A DNA stretch of 63,110 bases, from the NCBI GenBank assembly GCA_025360815.1, contig JANYBL010000110.1, positions 1 through 63,110 on the forward strand, written 5' to 3'. The translations under genes were made by a program, and so were the position numbers. Source of the stretch: Burkholderiales bacterium (GTDB taxonomy: Bacteria; Pseudomonadota; Gammaproteobacteria; Burkholderiales; Usitatibacteraceae). Below are positions 28,315-37,024 of the stretch, one piece after another; position 1 is the first letter of the stretch; each line of letters starts with the position of its first letter. Below the pieces are notes generated by a model that had not been told where the DNA came from, searched no databases, and saw only the letters and a list, made by a program, of their open reading frames with translations.

Positions 28315-29643
28315 ATGATTTTCCATCGACGGATTCACATCAGCACTATTTTAGTTTTACTGGCAACTTCCTGCGCCGCATCCGCTGCATTCGCCCAAAA
28401 CAAGTTGAATCCGGATTCTGAAGTTGAGGGTTTCTCGATGCAGCGACTCAAGGCAATCGGCGAGCAAGTTCGCGCGGACGTAAAAGCAGAGCGCATCCCA
28501 GGCGGCGTGTTGATGGTGATGCGAAATGGGAGGCTAGTCTATGCCGATGCGATTGGGACGCAAAATCCGAGACTAGATTCCGCATCTAAAACCGCGATGG
28601 GTCAAGATGCTATTTTCCGTATTTACTCGATGACCAAACCAATTGTCGCAGTCGCAGTGATGATGATGGTGGAGGAAGGTCGCATTCTCATCACCGATCC
28701 AGTCACCAAATATTTTCCTGAATTCAAAGACCTGAAAGTCGGCGTAGAAAAAGCCGACGCGAGTGGCAATAAAATACTCGAACTCGTCCCTTTGCAACGC
28801 CCGATTACCATCCACGATTTGCTACGGCATACCGCCGGTTTCACCTATGGGTTCCAGGGCAAGTCGTTGGTGAAAGATGAATACAACAAATTACGAATTG
28901 ACAGCGGCAACCACACCTCGCTCGAATTCATCGAAAAGCTCGCCAAAGTGCCGCTCCAATTTCAGCCCGGCACGAACTGGGATTACAGCGTCGCCACCGA
29001 TGTGTTGGGCGTACTGCTAGAACGCCTATCCGGACAAACCCTTGAAGAGTGCCTATTGGCGCGGATCTTCAGGCCACTGGGTATGAACGACACCGGCTTT
29101 TGGGTGCCGGCTGACAAGCAAAATCGGATCGCTGAGCCGTTTGAAATTGACCCCGATTTTAAAATAAAAACAATGCTGAGCAATCCTCGCAAACCGCCCA
29201 AAATGTTTTCCGGCGGAGGCGGCCTTGTCTCGACTGCGCCCGACTATGTGCGATTCATGCAAATGCTTATCAACGGCGGTCAGCTTGATGGCGCGACCGG
29301 ACAGGTACGGATCCTGTCGCGCAAAACGGTTGAATACATGCTGGCGGATCACTTGGGCAATATTCGCCAATCATTACCACGCGAAGCGGTCGAAAGCTTC
29401 GGGCCGCGCCCCGGCTATGGCTTTGGTTTGGGCTTTGCCGTGCGGCTGCCATTCGCCGAGGGCGGCGTGACTGGACAGTTTGGGACCGCAGGCAGCGGCG
29501 ATTGGAATGGATTATCGGGCCCGAATTTTTGGATTGACCCGACCGAGAAATTAGCGGTGGTCTGGATGATGCAGGCACCAGGGGCGCGGGCTTATTATCG
29601 CCAGATGATTCCGAACCGCGTATACGGAGCGATAGTGAAATAA
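28315..29643 (+). CDS. Exported serine hydrolase, beta-lactamase class C/EstB family
   Basis: The 442-residue protein has a signal peptide (ILVLLATSCAASAAFAQ). The nucleophile motif S-x-x-K is SMTK at residues 105-108. The second motif is Tyr in NWDYSVATDVL near residue 223. A third motif is seen as FGTAGSGDW, where penicillin-recognising enzymes have HTG or KTG. Family members include esterases, D-aminopeptidases and class C-like enzymes; nothing here shows true beta-lactamase activity. It follows the Lrp-type gene by 42 bp on the same strand and converges with the Ldh2-type gene, 24 bp away. Confidence 0.87.
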   Translation: MIFHRRIHISTILVLLATSCAASAAFAQNKLNPDSEVEGFSMQRLKAIGEQVRADVKAERIPGGVLMVMRNGRLVYADAIGTQNPRLDSASKTAMGQDAIFRIYSMTKPIVAVAVMMMVEEGRILITDPVTKYFPEFKDLKVGVEKADASGNKILELVPLQRPITIHDLLRHTAGFTYGFQGKSLVKDEYNKLRIDSGNHTSLEFIEKLAKVPLQFQPGTNWDYSVATDVLGVLLERLSGQTLEECLLARIFRPLGMNDTGFWVPADKQNRIAEPFEIDPDFKIKTMLSNPRKPPKMFSGGGGLVSTAPDYVRFMQMLINGGQLDGATGQVRILSRKTVEYMLADHLGNIRQSLPREAVESFGPRPGYGFGLGFAVRLPFAEGGVTGQFGTAGSGDWNGLSGPNFWIDPTEKLAVVWMMQAPGARAYYRQMIPNRVYGAIVK

Positions 29644-29667
29644 CACTTGCAACATAAAGCCTAGGAC

Positions 29668-30672
29668 TTAAACCCCAGCCAAGCGCACCAAATCCGCCAT
29701 CAATGCATCAGGAATTTCGATGCCCGCGCTCGTGGATGCCATTGCAATTACTTCACGGCGGCCACCGGGCAAACGCACACCATCATCGGCCAGCATTGCC
29801 GCAACTAAAGTTTCAACCCGCTCAAAAAATACCTCGCGCCCTGCCAGTGAGGCAGGATCAATCACTAAAAATGCTTGCCCAATGCGCGGGCGGTTTCCCG
29901 CATCTACAAAAAACGAATCGGCTTCAAAGCCAAATGCGGCGCCGGTGAGGGCGCAACACAATAATTCAACCACCAATGCCAGCATCGCCCCTTTCACACC
30001 GCCTGCGGGCAGCATGGTACCTTCCATCCCGGCTTTGGGATCGGTGGTTGGCTGACCATCTTTGTCCAACGCCCAACCGAGCGGAATCGCCTCGCCTTTT
30101 TTGGCAGCGATCATAAGCTTGCCGCGCGCGACCTCTGATAGCGAGAGGTCAATCATCAGCGGCGCATCAAATTCACGCGGGAATGCAGCGGCAATGGGGT
30201 TGGTACCAAAAATCCCGCGCTTGCCGCCCCAAGCGGGCATAGCGGCGGGGGAATTGCTAAATGCCAAACCAACCATTTTTTCAGCAGCAACCTTTTCCAA
30301 GTGATAAGCGGCCATGCCGAAATGGTGGCTATTGGCCACTCCAACAAAACACGCGCCAGAAATCTTTGCCCGGGCTATCGCCTCAGTAATCGCCAACTCG
30401 CAAGCGGGAAATGCCAAACCTTCCTCCGCATCAACCAAACATGCGGCTGCTTTGCTGTTCGTAATTTTTGCCACGGCCGCGCCATTGGCACGACCATTAC
30501 GCAGATGGGTGGTGTATTGGAGTATGCGTGAGAGCCCATGCGAAGGCAGGCCCCGTGATTCGGCGTAGATGAGTGCGCGTACTGTTGCATCAGCGATAGC
30601 TGTTGACGCGCCTGCTAGTGTGAGGGTACGCGTGGCTAAATCAACGAGATGTTGTTGCGAATATTTGGGCAT
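29668..30672 (-). CDS. comC: Ldh2/MDH-2-type oxidoreductase, candidate (R)-sulfolactate dehydrogenase ComC
   Basis: This 334-residue NAD(P)-dependent enzyme belongs to the malate/L-lactate dehydrogenase-like (Ldh2) family. Visible family features are ESRGLPSHGLSRI near residue 47, NSHHFGMAAYHLE near 116 and GTNPIAAAFP. It is the last gene of a run with a SerA-like dehydrogenase and UxaA-family subunits. In known sulfolactate degraders, ComC and SlcC interconvert the two sulfolactate enantiomers through sulfopyruvate so that SuyAB can act on the R form. That same four-gene set is what suggests this role; from sequence alone it could also be a malate, lactate or ureidoglycolate dehydrogenase. 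Confidence 0.72.
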   Translation of the reverse strand: MPKYSQQHLVDLATRTLTLAGASTAIADATVRALIYAESRGLPSHGLSRILQYTTHLRNGRANGAAVAKITNSKAAACLVDAEEGLAFPACELAITEAIARAKISGACFVGVANSHHFGMAAYHLEKVAAEKMVGLAFSNSPAAMPAWGGKRGIFGTNPIAAAFPREFDAPLMIDLSLSEVARGKLMIAAKKGEAIPLGWALDKDGQPTTDPKAGMEGTMLPAGGVKGAMLALVVELLCCALTGAAFGFEADSFFVDAGNRPRIGQAFLVIDPASLAGREVFFERVETLVAAMLADDGVRLPGGRREVIAMASTSAGIEIPDALMADLVRLAGV

Positions 30673-30726
30673 ATATGGATAAATTGTTAAATCGCTGAAT
30701 CGTTTAATCGTTTAATCGCTAAGCAA

Positions 30727-31653
30727 TCAACGTAAAAGAAACTTAGAAACGCGCGCGGCAATCATACTACTGACGCGTTCATTCGATTCAGCAGTCACTC
30801 CCGCAATATGCGGCGTAAGAATCAAATTCGGGCAATCGGCAAGCCCAGAGCCATTCTTCAGGGGCTCAGTCTCAAAAACATCGAGCGCTGCGCCGCCGAG
30901 CTTTTTGGCTTTCAGCACAACCGCCAAAGCCGCTTCATCCACCACCCCGCCGCGCGCGGTGTTGATCAATACCGCATTGGGCTTCATCATCGCCAAGCGT
31001 TGTTGCCCGATCAGATTTTTAGTATCAGTCGTCAGGGGAATATGCAGCGTGACAACATCGCTTTCAGCAAGCAACGTATCAAGCGTGCGAAATTGCACAT
31101 TGTTTTCAGCCCAAATCAGTGCGTCGGCAGCGATCATCGAATCACTTGCCACGACTCGCATTCCCAGACCCTGTGCGAGCTTGGCGGTAAGTTGCCCGAT
31201 GCCGCCAAAGCCGACAATACCGAGCACCTTGCCGCCAATCTCGCGGCCATTCGAGAGCGCGTTGCGTGGCCATGCGCCTACTGCAACCGCATCCGATGAA
31301 CGATAGGTTCCGCGCAGCAACATCATGGCCGTGCCAATCACGTACTCGGCAACGGCCAGCGCATTCGCACCGGTTGCCGGAATCACCTCAATATTTTTTG
31401 CTTTGCAGGCAGGTAAATCAATATTGTCGAGCCCGACGCCAAGACGTCCCACCACCTTGAGCATTGGCGCAGATTGCAGCAGCGCGGTCGTGACTTGCGT
31501 CCGGTTGCGAACGATGACAGCATCGTAGTCTTTCAGCTCGACGAGCATATCGTCGGGTCGATCCACCAAAGTGGGATCGTAATTCGTATCGAACTGTTTT
31601 TTCAGCGATTCAACGGCAGCTTGATCCATGAATTCTGTGATGAGAATTTTCAT
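30727..31653 (-). CDS. slcC: SerA-like 2-hydroxyacid dehydrogenase, candidate (S)-sulfolactate dehydrogenase SlcC
   Basis: The 308-residue protein has the D-isomer-specific 2-hydroxyacid dehydrogenase layout: a split substrate domain around an NAD domain with GFGGIGQLTAKLAQGLGM. The catalytic Arg lies in NTARGGVVDEAAL, the Glu region near DVFETEPL, and the His in PHIAGVTAESN. The length fits SlcC of sulfolactate degraders, which oxidises (S)-sulfolactate to sulfopyruvate. It starts 15 bp after the large UxaA-like subunit and precedes the ComC-like gene. Without the neighbours it would be called a phosphoglycerate dehydrogenase-like enzyme. Confidence 0.75.
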   Translation of the reverse strand: MKILITEFMDQAAVESLKKQFDTNYDPTLVDRPDDMLVELKDYDAVIVRNRTQVTTALLQSAPMLKVVGRLGVGLDNIDLPACKAKNIEVIPATGANALAVAEYVIGTAMMLLRGTYRSSDAVAVGAWPRNALSNGREIGGKVLGIVGFGGIGQLTAKLAQGLGMRVVASDSMIAADALIWAENNVQFRTLDTLLAESDVVTLHIPLTTDTKNLIGQQRLAMMKPNAVLINTARGGVVDEAALAVVLKAKKLGGAALDVFETEPLKNGSGLADCPNLILTPHIAGVTAESNERVSSMIAARVSKFLLR

Positions 31654-31668
31654 GTTTGCATTTTCGGG

Positions 31669-32838
31669 CTACGCGCTTTCGTACAAACGTGTCAGCACAA
31701 ACTCGCGGTGACCAAGCGCTTCGGCTGCCGTTAATCGGCCATTGGCGGTTCGCAGCATCATGTCGAGTAATTTATCGCCCGCGTCGTCAAGCAGTAGCTC
31801 GCGCTGCAATAGGGCACAAGAATCGACGTCAATATGCTCGCTCATCGTGCGGACTGTGCGAGGGTTTGCGCAAATTTTAATCACCGGCAAAATTGGATTA
31901 CCGATTACATTACCCTGGCCTGTTGGGAAGAAATGCACTGTGAATCCGGCCGCCGCGCAGAGCGTCACCATCTCGGCTGCTGCCGAAGAAGAGTCCATAA
32001 ACCAGAGGCCGGGGCCGGTCGGCGTTTCAGCCTTGTCGAGCACGCCGTCAACCAAACATTTTTTGCCGATTTTTTGAATGTTGCCCATCGCTTTTTCTTC
32101 AATGGTCGTTAGGCCGCCGAGAATGTTGCCCTTGGTCGGCTGCGATTCAGAAAGGTCACTCGTCTTATGACGGTTTACCACATCCTGATAGCGGTTAAAC
32201 ATCGCCATGAAATCCTCGGCCACTTTCGGCGTGCGGCAGCGCTCAACCACCACTTTCTCCCCGCCGGTAATTTCGGTTGTCTCGCCAAACACCAGTGTGC
32301 TGCCGAGACCATAAAGCCTGTCAAATGCGCTGCCCACGGTTGGGTTTGCGCCACAGCCGGATGTCGTGTCGGATTCACCGCACTTGGTTGATACCCATAA
32401 ATCCGCCACGCCACATTCGACTCGATGCAATTCAGACGCATCTTGCAAAAACGCCCGCGCCGCTTTGGATGCACGCATGATCGTGTCGTGGTCACCATGC
32501 TGCTCAATACCAAAGCCCACCACCGGCTTGCCTGTTTTAGCGATGCCATCCACCACACGCTTGGTCCAGCCTTCTTCGATGCCAATCACCACGACGGCAG
32601 CCACATTCGGATTTGAACCCGTACCGATCAACGTTCGGAAATGCAAATCCAAATCTGCCCCAAACTGCAAACGGCCATAGGGGTGCGGGATTGCCATCAC
32701 GCCTTTGATGTTGTGCGCAACGGCTTCACAGGCGGCGTTGGACAAATCATCGACGGGCAAAATAATAACGTGGTTACGCACACCCACACGGCCATTCGCG
32801 CGCCGGTAGCCCCAGAAAGTGGTGTCTTTAGTAATCAT
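31669..32838 (-). CDS. suyB: UxaA-family large subunit, candidate (R)-sulfolactate sulfo-lyase SuyB
   Basis: This 389-residue protein matches the catalytic C-terminal part of altronate dehydratase-type lyases. It begins [20 protein letters not shown], then [17 protein letters not shown] and [11 protein letters not shown], and has the metal-binding signature region [15 protein letters not shown] and ETTEITGGE. It lacks the SAF domain, which is supplied by the separate small gene upstream. This split arrangement and size fit SuyB of the sulfo-lyase that cleaves (R)-sulfolactate to pyruvate and sulfite. The alternative is a split altronate or related sugar-acid dehydratase. Context with SlcC- and ComC-like genes favours SuyB. 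Confidence 0.78.
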   Translation of the reverse strand: MITKDTTFWGYRRANGRVGVRNHVIILPVDDLSNAACEAVAHNIKGVMAIPHPYGRLQFGADLDLHFRTLIGTGSNPNVAAVVVIGIEEGWTKRVVDGIAKTGKPVVGFGIEQHGDHDTIMRASKAARAFLQDASELHRVECGVADLWVSTKCGESDTTSGCGANPTVGSAFDRLYGLGSTLVFGETTEITGGEKVVVERCRTPKVAEDFMAMFNRYQDVVNRHKTSDLSESQPTKGNILGGLTTIEEKAMGNIQKIGKKCLVDGVLDKAETPTGPGLWFMDSSSAAAEMVTLCAAAGFTVHFFPTGQGNVIGNPILPVIKICANPRTVRTMSEHIDVDSCALLQRELLLDDAGDKLLDMMLRTANGRLTAAEALGHREFVLTRLYESA

Positions 32839-32941
32839 ATGAGTTTCCTGAAAAATTCGTAGCGGTTTGATTTGATAACTCTAGAGAGCTAACGGTGGTC
32901 TGCAATAATGCCGATTCCGGCCTTATTGAAAAGACAAGCGA

Positions 32942-33223
32942 CTACCAACGCTTGGTTTTGATATTGTGGACATGCGCATGTTCACCAGCTTTGATCGGCG
33001 CAATGACGCGGCCAATATCGGTGCCGTATTTAAAAATTGTATCGCCGACGGCCATATCCTTGAGCGCGATCTTGTGGCCGATGGGAATATCCTGCAGCGC
33101 CTTGATCGCGATTTGCTTATCGTCATCCATGATCCACGCCGTTAAATCAGCACCGGCTGTAATGCCCTCAACCACGGCCACAGCCACGGTGTCTTTGGCT
33201 TCATGCAACACAAAATGAATCAT
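32942..33223 (-). CDS. suyA: UxaA-family SAF-domain small subunit, candidate SuyA
   Basis: The start at 33223 follows GGAGGAA at good spacing; the frame extends to 33319 without such a site. The protein of 93 residues (MIHFVLHEAKDTVAVAVVEG) is a single SAF domain: VEGITAGADLTAW, IPIGHKIALKDM, and the C-terminal HVHNIKTKRW. Such domains pair with the large UxaA-type chain to complete the lyase. It is the first gene of the four-gene operon and lies 89 bp from the shared 31-bp regulatory element. A 103-bp gap with no gene separates it from the large subunit. Confidence 0.8.
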   Translation of the reverse strand: MIHFVLHEAKDTVAVAVVEGITAGADLTAWIMDDDKQIAIKALQDIPIGHKIALKDMAVGDTIFKYGTDIGRVIAPIKAGEHAHVHNIKTKRW

Positions 33224-33290
33224 TTTTAATTCCTCCAACGATGGGCAGACAGGTATAGGACAATGAGCAACGTAAATATCGTTAACCTTG

Positions 33291-33342
33291 ATAATATTCA
33301 CTGCCGCGACTAAAGTCAATTAGGTCATCTATATGAGTTGTA
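33291..33342 (-). promoter_or_regulatory. suyA promoter with GntR operator, site 1 of the 31-bp element
   Basis: On the minus strand, -35 TTGACT (33314-33319) and -10 TATTAT (33291-33296) are 17 bp apart. The -35 lies inside a 31-bp element (33312-33342) that recurs with one difference at 49047-49077. Its core TCATCTATATGA (33325-33336) is a near-palindrome. On the other strand a weak TTGTAG and TATGAT (33361-33366) could serve gntR, so the element could control both genes. Confidence 0.8.
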
Positions 33343-33404
33343 GCTTTTCGCTTGGTTCGTTATGATGGATCTGTCATTGCACGTAACCTTTAAATATAAC
33401 CCTC

Positions 33405-34214
33405 ATGCCAAAAATCGCAACGGATCACATGCACCGCAAATGGGAAGACTCGTCAAGGCATCACAAACTCGCCGCCGGTGCCGCATTGGCTACGCCGCTC
33501 TACAAAGAAATCAAACGCCTCTTAACCGAGACCATCAGTGCCGGCGAATGGAAGCCTGGTGCGGCAATTCCCGCTGAGTGGATGCTATCGGAGCGTTTTA
33601 AAGTTGCCGTCGGCACAGTGCGTAAAGCAGTTGACGAATTGGTGAATGAAAACATTCTGATTCGCCAGCAAGGGCGCGGCACGTTCGTCGCGGCCCATAA
33701 CCGTGCGCGCCTGATGTTTCATTTTTTTCATATTGTGAAGAGTGATCGCGTCGATAGCGCCAAAGACACACCCCTCGTTGAAATGCTTTCATTTCGCAAA
33801 GGCAGCGCGAATATTGAGGAGGCCGCGCATCTCGGCATCGCCGTTTCAACAAAGGTCTATCGGATTCGCAATGTGTTGAGGCTTGTTGATAAGCCGATTA
33901 TTTTTGATGCCATTACGATCCCGCAAGCGCTGTTTCCCAAGCTCACTGCCTCAACATTCAAAGGTCGGCCGAACACGATTTATCATCTTTATCAGTCCGC
34001 CTTTGATATCACCGTGGTTCGTTCTGCCGAGCGGTTACGCGCGAGGTTGGCCGATATCGAAACCGCCGAATTGCTTGGCGTAAAAGTCGGCGCACCGCTC
34101 CTAGAGATTCGCCGCGTGGCGATGAGCTTTAACGATGCGCCAGTTGAATTTCGGCGCTCGCTGGTGAACACGGAACATTACGAATATTTTAGTGATTTGG
34201 CGAAGAATAGTTAA
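33405..34214 (+). CDS. GntR/HutC-family regulator with UTRA domain
   Basis: The 269-residue protein has an N-terminal winged helix (residues about 30-98, LYKEIKRLLTETISAGEWKP, then MLSERFKVAVGTVRKAVDEL and RQQGRGTFVA). A UTRA ligand-binding domain fills the rest. It is divergent from the suyA-like operon and convergent with the sugar operon, so it sits between the two gene sets. The shared 31-bp element, one copy of which overlaps its own upstream region, makes it the likely regulator of both. The ligand may be the sulfosugar or a catabolite; this is inference. A later ATG at 33429 is a possible start. Confidence 0.88.
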   Translation: MPKIATDHMHRKWEDSSRHHKLAAGAALATPLYKEIKRLLTETISAGEWKPGAAIPAEWMLSERFKVAVGTVRKAVDELVNENILIRQQGRGTFVAAHNRARLMFHFFHIVKSDRVDSAKDTPLVEMLSFRKGSANIEEAAHLGIAVSTKVYRIRNVLRLVDKPIIFDAITIPQALFPKLTASTFKGRPNTIYHLYQSAFDITVVRSAERLRARLADIETAELLGVKVGAPLLEIRRVAMSFNDAPVEFRRSLVNTEHYEYFSDLAKNS

Positions 34215-34372
34215 CCGCCCCACGGACGAAAATATGCCTTCCTCGCGCTGCTTCGGCGGCTACCAATTGAAGCGACCGAAAATCCATCACAAGCGCTCAT
34301 CACCGAAACGAGCACTGCCTTGGATCACGCCAGCGTAAAACTTGCAATGCGCGATTTGTTAGCAACAGAAGC

Positions 34373-35173
34373 CTAGCCCGCAACTGAGACCTGTGCTAAG
34401 CCTGCATCAACAATAATATTCTGCCCGGTAATGCCATCAGAATCATCTGCTGCCAAGAACAGTGCGGTGCGTGCAACATGTGCCGCGTCGAGCCGATATT
34501 TCAAACACTGCAAGTCAATAAATTTTTTATCGTCATCCACACCACGCCAAAGCGCCTCTTGCCGCGCCGTCACAATTGCTCCGGGAACCAGCGTATTGAC
34601 ACGAATGTTTTGCTCGCCCAGCTCGCGCGCCAGCGTGCGGGAAATGCCCGATATTGCCGCCTTTGATGCAGTGTAACCGATCAAATTTGAGCGGCCACGC
34701 ATCCACGAAACCGAGCCCATATTGATGATTGAGCCGCCGCCTGCAGCGGCCATTCCGGGAGCAACTTGCTGAATTGCGAAGACATGGTGTTTGAGGTTCA
34801 GGCCTAAATAGTTGTCCCACGATTCGGACGTGAGTTCGGCGAGGGAGTGGCGGGTATCGTTGCCCGCGTTGTTAATCAATACGCGAATGGCGCCGAGTTC
34901 GCGTTCCACATCCGCCAGCTTCGCTTGATAAGCGGCGGTATCACGAATATCACAGACGATGAATTGTGGCCTGTGCGCGCATGTTTTTGCCAGCTTTTCG
35001 GCTAGCGCATCGCTTGCCGTTTGATCAATATCGCAAAATGCTACATGTGCCCCCTGCAGCGCAAAGTGCTCCACCAGTGAAGCGCCAATCCCTGAGCCGC
35101 CGCCAGAAATAAACACCACACGATGATTGAGGCTCGGATATTGCGTCATCTCATCAACCTTTTTAAACTTCAT
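34373..35173 (-). CDS. SDR dehydrogenase, candidate sulfoquinovose (aldose) 1-dehydrogenase
   Basis: The 266-residue protein is a classical short-chain dehydrogenase: GGGSGIGASLVEHF for the cofactor, CDIDQ after the second strand, NNAGND, the catalytic Ser in INMGSVSWMRG, and YTASK with Tyr and Lys. The start at 35173 overlaps the stop of the lactonase gene by 1 bp; residue 9 (35149, MTQYPSL) is an alternative with an AAAGG site. An Asp ending the second strand usually favours NAD. In an Entner-Doudoroff type pathway it would oxidise the free sugar to its lactone, the substrate of the lactonase upstream. The exact sugar is inferred from the cluster. Confidence 0.8.
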   Translation of the reverse strand: MKFKKVDEMTQYPSLNHRVVFISGGGSGIGASLVEHFALQGAHVAFCDIDQTASDALAEKLAKTCAHRPQFIVCDIRDTAAYQAKLADVERELGAIRVLINNAGNDTRHSLAELTSESWDNYLGLNLKHHVFAIQQVAPGMAAAGGGSIINMGSVSWMRGRSNLIGYTASKAAISGISRTLARELGEQNIRVNTLVPGAIVTARQEALWRGVDDDKKFIDLQCLKYRLDAAHVARTALFLAADDSDGITGQNIIVDAGLAQVSVAG

Positions 35174-36111
35174 CAGTCCACATAATGCGGCTCGGCTCGG
35201 CCTGCTACATCTACCCTACACGCAAAAATACCACCTGCAGTTGATTGCGCCACTAACTCATCCACTGACGCGCCATCACGGGCAGTGGTAATGTACATCG
35301 TCCGCAAATCAGCCCCGCCGAAGGCTAACATGGTCGTGCGTTTTGCAGGCACGTTCACTTTGGCGACGATCTCACCAATCGGGGAAAACCGCAGCACACA
35401 GCTGCCTTCGTATTGCGCGCTCCAATAACAGCCTTCGCTATCCACGGCAGCGCCATCGGGGCGGCCATCGTAACTTGCTTGTGTTTTATCGTCAGGACGT
35501 TTAACAAAAATTTCACGTGCACCGGCACGGCCCGTTTCAACATCGAACGTAAAACGATAGACGACGTGGTTTGGCGTATCGGATTGATAAACCGTTTTAC
35601 CATCCAGCCCAAACCCCAGGCCGTTGCTCACTTTCACGCCATAATTGCGACTATTTTCAACACCCACACCCCAGCCCAAGCGGGCTTTACCCTTGTCTAA
35701 ACAATACATTTCCGCCAGCGCGGCCGTGCGTGGCTCATACATGGCACCTGCCCAAAAACGCCCTGCAGCATCGCAACGACCATCATTAAAACGCATGTTA
35801 GATGTATCGTAAGGTGCATCGGCAATTTTTTTCAATTCCCCGTTTTCGGGATAGAAGCGATACCAACCATCGCGCAAAGCGGCGACCAATCCGCGGTTGG
35901 CGGCGATGCCAATGCAGCCGGGTTCGCAAGGCATGGCCCACGCTTGATTTTGTTTCGTTTCAGGATCAAACCGGTTGATCGTGTGGCTCGAAATGTCGAC
36001 CCAATACAACATCTGTTCGGCCACACTCCAGAGTGGGCATTCGGCGAGTTTAGCGCGAGCATCGAATGCCAATTCAGCTTGGTATTGTCTAACCATTTTT
36101 GCTTTTTCCAT
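35173..36111 (-). CDS. SMP-30/gluconolactonase family lactonase
   Basis: This 312-residue six-bladed propeller hydrolase shows the metal ligands of the family: Glu in KLAECPLW, Asn in KVSNGLGFGLD, Asp in RPDGAAVD, and the substrate loop MRFNDGRCD. These enzymes open sugar lactones to aldonates. In this cluster it would hydrolyse the lactone made by the SDR enzyme (sulfogluconolactone in the sulfo-ED route, xylonolactone in a pentose route). Its start overlaps the epimerase gene by 23 bp; residue 6 is another possible start. The lactonase family call is strong. Confidence 0.88.
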   Translation of the reverse strand: MEKAKMVRQYQAELAFDARAKLAECPLWSVAEQMLYWVDISSHTINRFDPETKQNQAWAMPCEPGCIGIAANRGLVAALRDGWYRFYPENGELKKIADAPYDTSNMRFNDGRCDAAGRFWAGAMYEPRTAALAEMYCLDKGKARLGWGVGVENSRNYGVKVSNGLGFGLDGKTVYQSDTPNHVVYRFTFDVETGRAGAREIFVKRPDDKTQASYDGRPDGAAVDSEGCYWSAQYEGSCVLRFSPIGEIVAKVNVPAKRTTMLAFGGADLRTMYITTARDGASVDELVAQSTAGGIFACRVDVAGRAEPHYVD

Positions 36112-37024
36112 CTTTACCGGTGCCTTTATTCGGCAGCATTTCCTGCATCGAAACCGTCATTGATACCTCCATGCTGTCGCCACGTCCCAGCAGTTGCATG
36201 CCGGTATCAGCCACACCTTTGGCCGCAAGATTAAACCCATCGTTGATATGGCTAACGGGCTCTAAGGCCATGAAGTTTCGGCCGTCATCGGGCGCGTAAC
36301 AAATAAGCTGCTGGCAATTGCTGCTGGCTTCAATAGTCGTGCGGTGCGTTGGGTATTCGATTACCGCCTGTCGCCCCCAACCGGTAAAACAGTTATCAAC
36401 TTTCCAGCCTTCGACAGAACGTAGCTGCCGAAAGTCAGCGCTGGCGGGCGTCTCCACCCATTCAGTGGGCAAGGACTCGGCGTCCATTTTCCACATGCCT
36501 TTCCATTCGGCTTGCAGCTTCGCAGCAGGAATAGTGGGAAAAAACGGATGGAAGCCCAACCCGGCGGGCATCGGCGCATCATCCAAATTGCACACGCTGA
36601 TCGTCAAGCGCAATCCATCGGCCGACAGTTGAATATGCTGCTTTGCTTCGCAGGCAAACGGCCAATCGTTATCGGCCGCGTGCCTGAGGGTGAGCCGCGC
36701 ACTGTCCACACAGCTGGTTAAAACCTGCCAAGCGCGCTGCCAACCAAAGCCGTGTACCGCATGCAGCTCCGGCGGGAAATTTTGGCGAAGCACATAGCGT
36801 TTATCTCCAACAACCAGCTTGGCGCGGGCGATGCGATTGGAATACGGCATCAACGCATATGCGCCCATTTGCCGTACTAAGCCCTGCTCAATAGCCGAGT
36901 CCGGTGCGCGGCGCAAAACAGAATGGCCACGCCACGTATAGCGCGCGATCGCAGCACCGATATCGGGGCACAGCAAAACCTCGCTATTGGCGTTTTTGAG
37001 ATTGATTACATTGGCTGAAGTCAT
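36089..37024 (-). CDS. Aldose 1-epimerase (mutarotase)
   Basis: The 311-residue protein belongs to the galactose mutarotase-like superfamily. It shows the sugar-binding segments LMPYSNRIARAKL, HAVHGFGWQRAW and GLGFHPFFP, and a likely catalytic Glu in the stretch FMALEPVSH. It would interconvert alpha and beta anomers of the sugar released by the glycosidase so that the dehydrogenase gets its preferred form. Its start overlaps the GH31 stop by 4 bp (ATGA), which supports joint translation. Confidence 0.88.
   Translation of the reverse strand: MTSANVINLKNANSEVLLCPDIGAAIARYTWRGHSVLRRAPDSAIEQGLVRQMGAYALMPYSNRIARAKLVVGDKRYVLRQNFPPELHAVHGFGWQRAWQVLTSCVDSARLTLRHAADNDWPFACEAKQHIQLSADGLRLTISVCNLDDAPMPAGLGFHPFFPTIPAAKLQAEWKGMWKMDAESLPTEWVETPASADFRQLRSVEGWKVDNCFTGWGRQAVIEYPTHRTTIEASSNCQQLICYAPDDGRNFMALEPVSHINDGFNLAAKGVADTGMQLLGRGDSMEVSMTVSMQEMLPNKGTGKDGKSKNG

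Noticed and set aside
28315-29643. Beta-lactamase resistance gene
   Set aside because: SMTK is present, but the third motif is not HTG or KTG and the broader family is mostly esterases and peptidases.
34215-34376. In-frame continuation after the gntR stop (about 50 codons to a TAG at 34374)
   Set aside because: It could be a decayed gene tail or a read-through extension, but it has no start and no recognisable motif, so no claim is made.
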